From Clostridium sp. D53t1_180928_C8 (GTDB lineage Bacteria; Bacillota; Clostridia; Clostridiales; Clostridiaceae), in assembly GCF_015667795.1 (NCBI RefSeq), contig NZ_JADPEL010000009.1, forward strand, positions 1 through 64,000: a stretch of 64,000 bases of DNA, given 5' to 3'. Both the position numbers and the translations under genes were made by a program. Shown piece by piece: positions 61,019 through 64,000 of this stretch (the first letter of the stretch is position 1; each line of letters starts with the position of its first letter). The notes beneath the pieces were generated by a model. The model saw only the letters and a program-made list of their open reading frames with translations. It did no database searches and had not been told where the DNA came from.

Positions 61019-61864
61019 ATGAACGTATTATTAGCGGAAAATGCTGGTTTTTGTTTTGGAGTTAAACGAGCAGTAGATGAAGCAATAAAAACTCAAAAAC
61101 AATATAATAAAAAAATATATACATTAGGTCCATTAATACATAATGGTGATGTAGTAAAATATTTAGAAGATAATAATATATTTGCAATAGACATGAATAA
61201 TTTAGATACTTTAAATAAAGGTGATGTTATACTAATAAGATCTCATGGAGTATCAAAAAAAACCTTTGATGATTTAAATGAGAAAGGTTTAATTATTATA
61301 AATGCAACATGTCCATTTGTAACTAACATCCAACAAAAGGTTAATAAGTTTTCTCATGAAGGATATAAGATTGTTATTCTTGGTGATGAAAAACATCCTG
61401 AAGTCGTTGGAATCAATGGTTGGTGTAATGATGATGCTATTATCACTAAAGATGGAAGTTTTAATGAAAATCTTCCTAATAAAATTTGTGTAGTTTCTCA
61501 AACTACAGAAAAAGAAGAAAATTGGGACAAAACAATAGATAATTTATCAAAAGAATCAATTGATGAATTAAAATCTTTTAATACAATTTGCGCTGCGACA
61601 GAAGAAAGACAAAAAAGTGTATATGATTTATCTAAGAAAGTTGATTTTATGATTGTTGTCGGTGGTAAGCATAGTTCTAATACAACTAAGCTATATCAAA
61701 TATCTAAAGAAAACTGTCCTAATACAATTCATATTGAAAACGCTAGTGAATTACCTAAAGATTTATTAGAAAATAAAAATATAAAAAACATTGGTATAAC
61801 AGCTGGAGCTTCAACTCCAGATTGGATTATAAAGGAAGTAGTCAAAATTATGGAGGGATTATAA
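61019..61864 (+). CDS. ispH: 4-hydroxy-3-methylbut-2-enyl diphosphate reductase
   Basis: Last step of the MEP pathway, giving IPP and DMAPP. 281 residues. The three [4Fe-4S]-ligating cysteines are visible: Cys12 in ENAGFCFGVKRAV, Cys near 98 in NATCPFV and Cys near 191 in NTICAATEERQ. RSHGVS and TAGASTPDW are conserved. The stop is one base before the rpsA ATG. In some clostridia IspH and the S1 protein are one fused polypeptide; here they are separate, in the same order, with an AGGGATT-type overlap site. Confidence 0.95.
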   Translation: MNVLLAENAGFCFGVKRAVDEAIKTQKQYNKKIYTLGPLIHNGDVVKYLEDNNIFAIDMNNLDTLNKGDVILIRSHGVSKKTFDDLNEKGLIIINATCPFVTNIQQKVNKFSHEGYKIVILGDEKHPEVVGINGWCNDDAIITKDGSFNENLPNKICVVSQTTEKEENWDKTIDNLSKESIDELKSFNTICAATEERQKSVYDLSKKVDFMIVVGGKHSSNTTKLYQISKENCPNTIHIENASELPKDLLENKNIKNIGITAGASTPDWIIKEVVKIMEGL

Positions 61865-61865
61865 A

Positions 61866-62924
61866 ATGGAAGAACAATTATTATTAATGAATGAAATGGA
61901 TAGAAGATTTAAAATTGGTGATGAAATTGAAGGAGAAATACTTTCAATAAAAGATGGCCAATTACAAATATCTTTAGTTGGATATAAATCTGATGGAATT
62001 ATTCCTTTTAAAGAATTAACATCTGAAGATAGACTTAATTCAGTGTTAGAAAATTTAAAAGTTGGAGATACAATAAAAGCTAAAGTAATTAAATTAAAAA
62101 ATGAAGATAATTATGTAGTATTATCTAGATTAGAATATGAAAAAGAGGAAACTTTAGCTAAATTAGAAGATTTCTTCAATACTAAAGCTGAATTTGATGT
62201 TGTTATTAAAGATGCTAAAGAAAAAGGCTTAGTAGCATATTATAATGGTGTAAGAATATTTGTTCCTGCATCTCAAATAGATACAAAATATGTTGAAAAT
62301 AAAGAAAGTTTAGTAGGAACTACTTTAAATGTAAGATTAATAGATTTTTCTAGAGATAATCTTTCAAAAATAGTTGCATCAAGAAGAATAATATTAGAAG
62401 AAGCTAAGGAAGCTAAGGAAAAATTAGCTTGGGAAGCATTAAATGAAGGTGATGTTGTAAAAGCTGAAATTAAAAGATTCACTAAATTTGGTGCTTTTGC
62501 AGAAATCAATGGTATTGATGGTTTAATTCATTTATCACAACTTTCATGGAAACATGTTAATTCTTGTGACGAAATATTAAAAATTGGTGAAATTGTTGAT
62601 GTTAAAATCTTAAGCTTAGACAAAGAACAAAAGAAATTATCTTTAAGCATAAAAGCTTTAACTCCAGAACCATGGAGCGTTGTAGAAGAAAAATATGCTG
62701 TTAACTCAGCTGTTTTAGGTAAAGTAGTTAGGATTAATGATTTTGGTGCTTTTATAGAATTAGAACCAGGAATTGATGGGTTAGTTCATATTTCTAAAAT
62801 AAGCCACGATCACATTAAACATCCATCTGAAGTATTAAAAATAGATGAAGAAGTTAAATGTATAATATTAAGTATTGATAAAGAAAACAAAAGAATTGCA
62901 TTAAGTATTAAAGATGCTCAATAA
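61866..62924 (+). CDS. rpsA: S1 RNA-binding domain protein (RpsA-like)
   Basis: 352 residues with four S1 domains in tandem (roughly 14-83, 100-165, 190-257 and 275-345). Repeats are well seen in GDVVKAEIKRFTKFGAFAEI with LIHLSQLSW, and in GKVVRINDFGAFIELEPGID with LVHISKISHDHI. Firmicute S1-type proteins are shorter than the six-domain Proteobacterial S1 and their binding to the ribosome is weaker or uncertain. It follows ispH by one base behind TGGAGGGA, so the two are translated in a coupled manner. Confidence 0.9.
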   Translation: MEEQLLLMNEMDRRFKIGDEIEGEILSIKDGQLQISLVGYKSDGIIPFKELTSEDRLNSVLENLKVGDTIKAKVIKLKNEDNYVVLSRLEYEKEETLAKLEDFFNTKAEFDVVIKDAKEKGLVAYYNGVRIFVPASQIDTKYVENKESLVGTTLNVRLIDFSRDNLSKIVASRRIILEEAKEAKEKLAWEALNEGDVVKAEIKRFTKFGAFAEINGIDGLIHLSQLSWKHVNSCDEILKIGEIVDVKILSLDKEQKKLSLSIKALTPEPWSVVEEKYAVNSAVLGKVVRINDFGAFIELEPGIDGLVHISKISHDHIKHPSEVLKIDEEVKCIILSIDKENKRIALSIKDAQ

Positions 62925-62940
62925 TATTTAGCAATAAACG

Positions 62941-62975
62941 AAAAGATTACACATATATATAAGTGTAATCTTTTT
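62941..62975 (+). terminator. Terminator of the cmk-ispH-rpsA cluster
   Basis: A 12-bp stem (AAAAGATTACAC and complement), a 10-base loop and a T run. Confidence 0.88.
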
Positions 62976-63037
62976 ATGTATTAAGGGTTATTATTTTTAT
63001 AAAAGGGTTATGAGAAAATTAAAATTAGGGGTTAAAT

Positions 63038-63973
63038 ATGGTATTGTTAGAAAGGTTGTCTAGTAATAATTTTGAGAATTTTAAAACTTTAAATTTAGAG
63101 AGATTCAGCAAGGAAAGCTATGATAAAAACTTTTTTGAATACTATGAAAATGAAAAATTCTTTTTAAAAATTTTTCTAAAAAAATTTGTTAAACTATTTA
63201 TTTATAATAAAAAAGTTATAGGTTATATATGGTATGAAGTTCCTGTAGAAATTCCTGTCCGTGTCTGGTCATTATATGTTAAACCAGAATATTTAAACTT
63301 ATTATCATCTGATATTTTAAATAGCTTTAATAATAGCGTTCTCTCTTATGAAACTTGTGATGATGAAACTAATAATGAAATGCTTTCAAAATTAGGCTTT
63401 AAAAAGGTTAAACCTTCAATTTTGATGAGTATGGATTTAAAGAACTATACTAAAGAACAACAAACAGATAAACTATTATCTTCATTAAAAGGTAATTCTT
63501 ATTTATTAGAGAAAATAAATATATTATATAATTCTAATATGGCTAATATTAAAATATCTATAGAAAAAGTTATTTTAAATAAAGATGAAGAATTACGATG
63601 TAAATTACAAAACTCTATTTTTTCAGCATCTACTAGGATTCCATTAGAAATTGAAGATATAGAAAATGATATACAACAAGATTATTATATAGAAGATTTA
63701 TCTATTTTTATTAAAATAAATAATGTAGCTATTGGCTATGGTCAAATAATTTACAACAGGGATATGTATACTGTTGTTAACTTTGGAATTATTAAAGAGT
63801 TTAGAAATTTTGGTTTTGGTAAAATTTTGTTGAATTCTTTAATTCATAAAGCAAAGGATATGAATATTGATGAATTATTTATAAGAGTTGAAGAAACTAA
63901 TTATAGTGCGTTAAAACTATATAATTGGATAGGCTTCACCCCTAAATCTATAATTAATAGGTGGGAGAGATAA
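63038..63973 (+). CDS. GNAT-family N-acetyltransferase, two-domain form
   Basis: 311 residues. The C-terminal half is a clear GNAT domain: AIGYGQIIYNRDMYTVV, the acetyl-CoA motif EFRNFGFGKILLNSLIHKA (R-x-x-G-x-G variant FGFG) and FIRVEETNYSALKLYNWIGF. The N-terminal half (about 1-130), ending EMLSKLGFKKVKPS, looks like a second, degenerate GNAT fold. Tandem GNAT proteins of this kind acetylate small molecules or protein N-termini; target unknown. Weak GGGGTTA before the ATG. Confidence 0.85.
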   Translation: MVLLERLSSNNFENFKTLNLERFSKESYDKNFFEYYENEKFFLKIFLKKFVKLFIYNKKVIGYIWYEVPVEIPVRVWSLYVKPEYLNLLSSDILNSFNNSVLSYETCDDETNNEMLSKLGFKKVKPSILMSMDLKNYTKEQQTDKLLSSLKGNSYLLEKINILYNSNMANIKISIEKVILNKDEELRCKLQNSIFSASTRIPLEIEDIENDIQQDYYIEDLSIFIKINNVAIGYGQIIYNRDMYTVVNFGIIKEFRNFGFGKILLNSLIHKAKDMNIDELFIRVEETNYSALKLYNWIGFTPKSIINRWER

Positions 63974-64000
63974 TAAATTATTCATAATAAGTAAATTAAC

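Overview
The window is a low-GC, AT-rich (roughly 70-75% A+T by eye), gene-dense chromosomal segment of a Firmicute, most likely Clostridium sensu stricto or a close relative. The reasons are: type II fatty acid synthesis using FabK, ferredoxin-dependent 2-oxoacid oxidoreductase, a T-box leader, a CIRCE element, GGAGG-type ribosome binding sites, TTG/GTG starts, and many short A/T-rich rho-independent terminators. I saw no tRNA, rRNA, complete insertion sequence, prophage or CRISPR array. Almost everything is housekeeping.

Layout. 0-6 kb: a lipoprotein, type I signal peptidase, a divergent MarR/MATE efflux pair, a Bax-inhibitor-1-like membrane protein, a GrpB-family protein, GreA and a CarD-type regulator. 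6.1-15.8 kb: one long fatty acid operon (fabH-acpP-fabK-fabD-fabG-fabF-accB-fabZ-accC-accD-accA). It is driven by a consensus promoter with a FabT-like palindrome at the start site and a second copy just before fabH. 16-21 kb: a monofunctional transglycosylase, a GH13 enzyme, a membrane-protein gene that appears frameshifted, and htpG behind a perfect CIRCE operator. 21-31 kb: two unknown proteins, a PflX-like radical SAM protein, a long ZapA-coiled-coil protein, a U32 protein, mutS2, a DUF523 (TudS-like) gene and an unknown acidic protein. 31-39 kb: an amino acid ABC transporter, a DUF1292 protein, an EamA transporter, a SNF2 helicase without the usual SWIM region, a TPR protein and type I IPP isomerase.

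39.8-45 kb: a tryptophan-type T-box in front of a TrpP-like transporter, with a micro-ORF bearing a perfect Shine-Dalgarno sequence in between, then a P-loop NTPase plus four-subunit 2-oxoacid:ferredoxin oxidoreductase operon. 45-54 kb: a large type I pullulanase, a DUF523-DUF1722 protein, a DUF3243-like protein, a TerC-type membrane protein, an unknown protein and an LD-carboxypeptidase. 53-64 kb: a membrane-anchored esterase, pyrE, threonine dehydratase, an RluB-type pseudouridine synthase with MnmM, an RpiR regulator, an HI0933-type flavoprotein, the cmk-ispH-rpsA cluster and a GNAT protein.

How the genes work together. The fab/acc operon makes malonyl-CoA (AccABCD) and elongates it on ACP. 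IspH and Idi both act on IPP/DMAPP. The GH13 enzyme and pullulanase both lack signal peptides and would act on internal alpha-glucan. The best leads in the window are regulatory rather than new machinery: FabT-like boxes without a fabT gene beside them, several unassigned palindromes sitting on promoters, a duplicated element in the carD leader, and the trpP leader micro-ORF. I did not find a clear novel multi-gene system. Gene starts were set by ribosome binding site position, and family calls rest on motif recognition without database searches.
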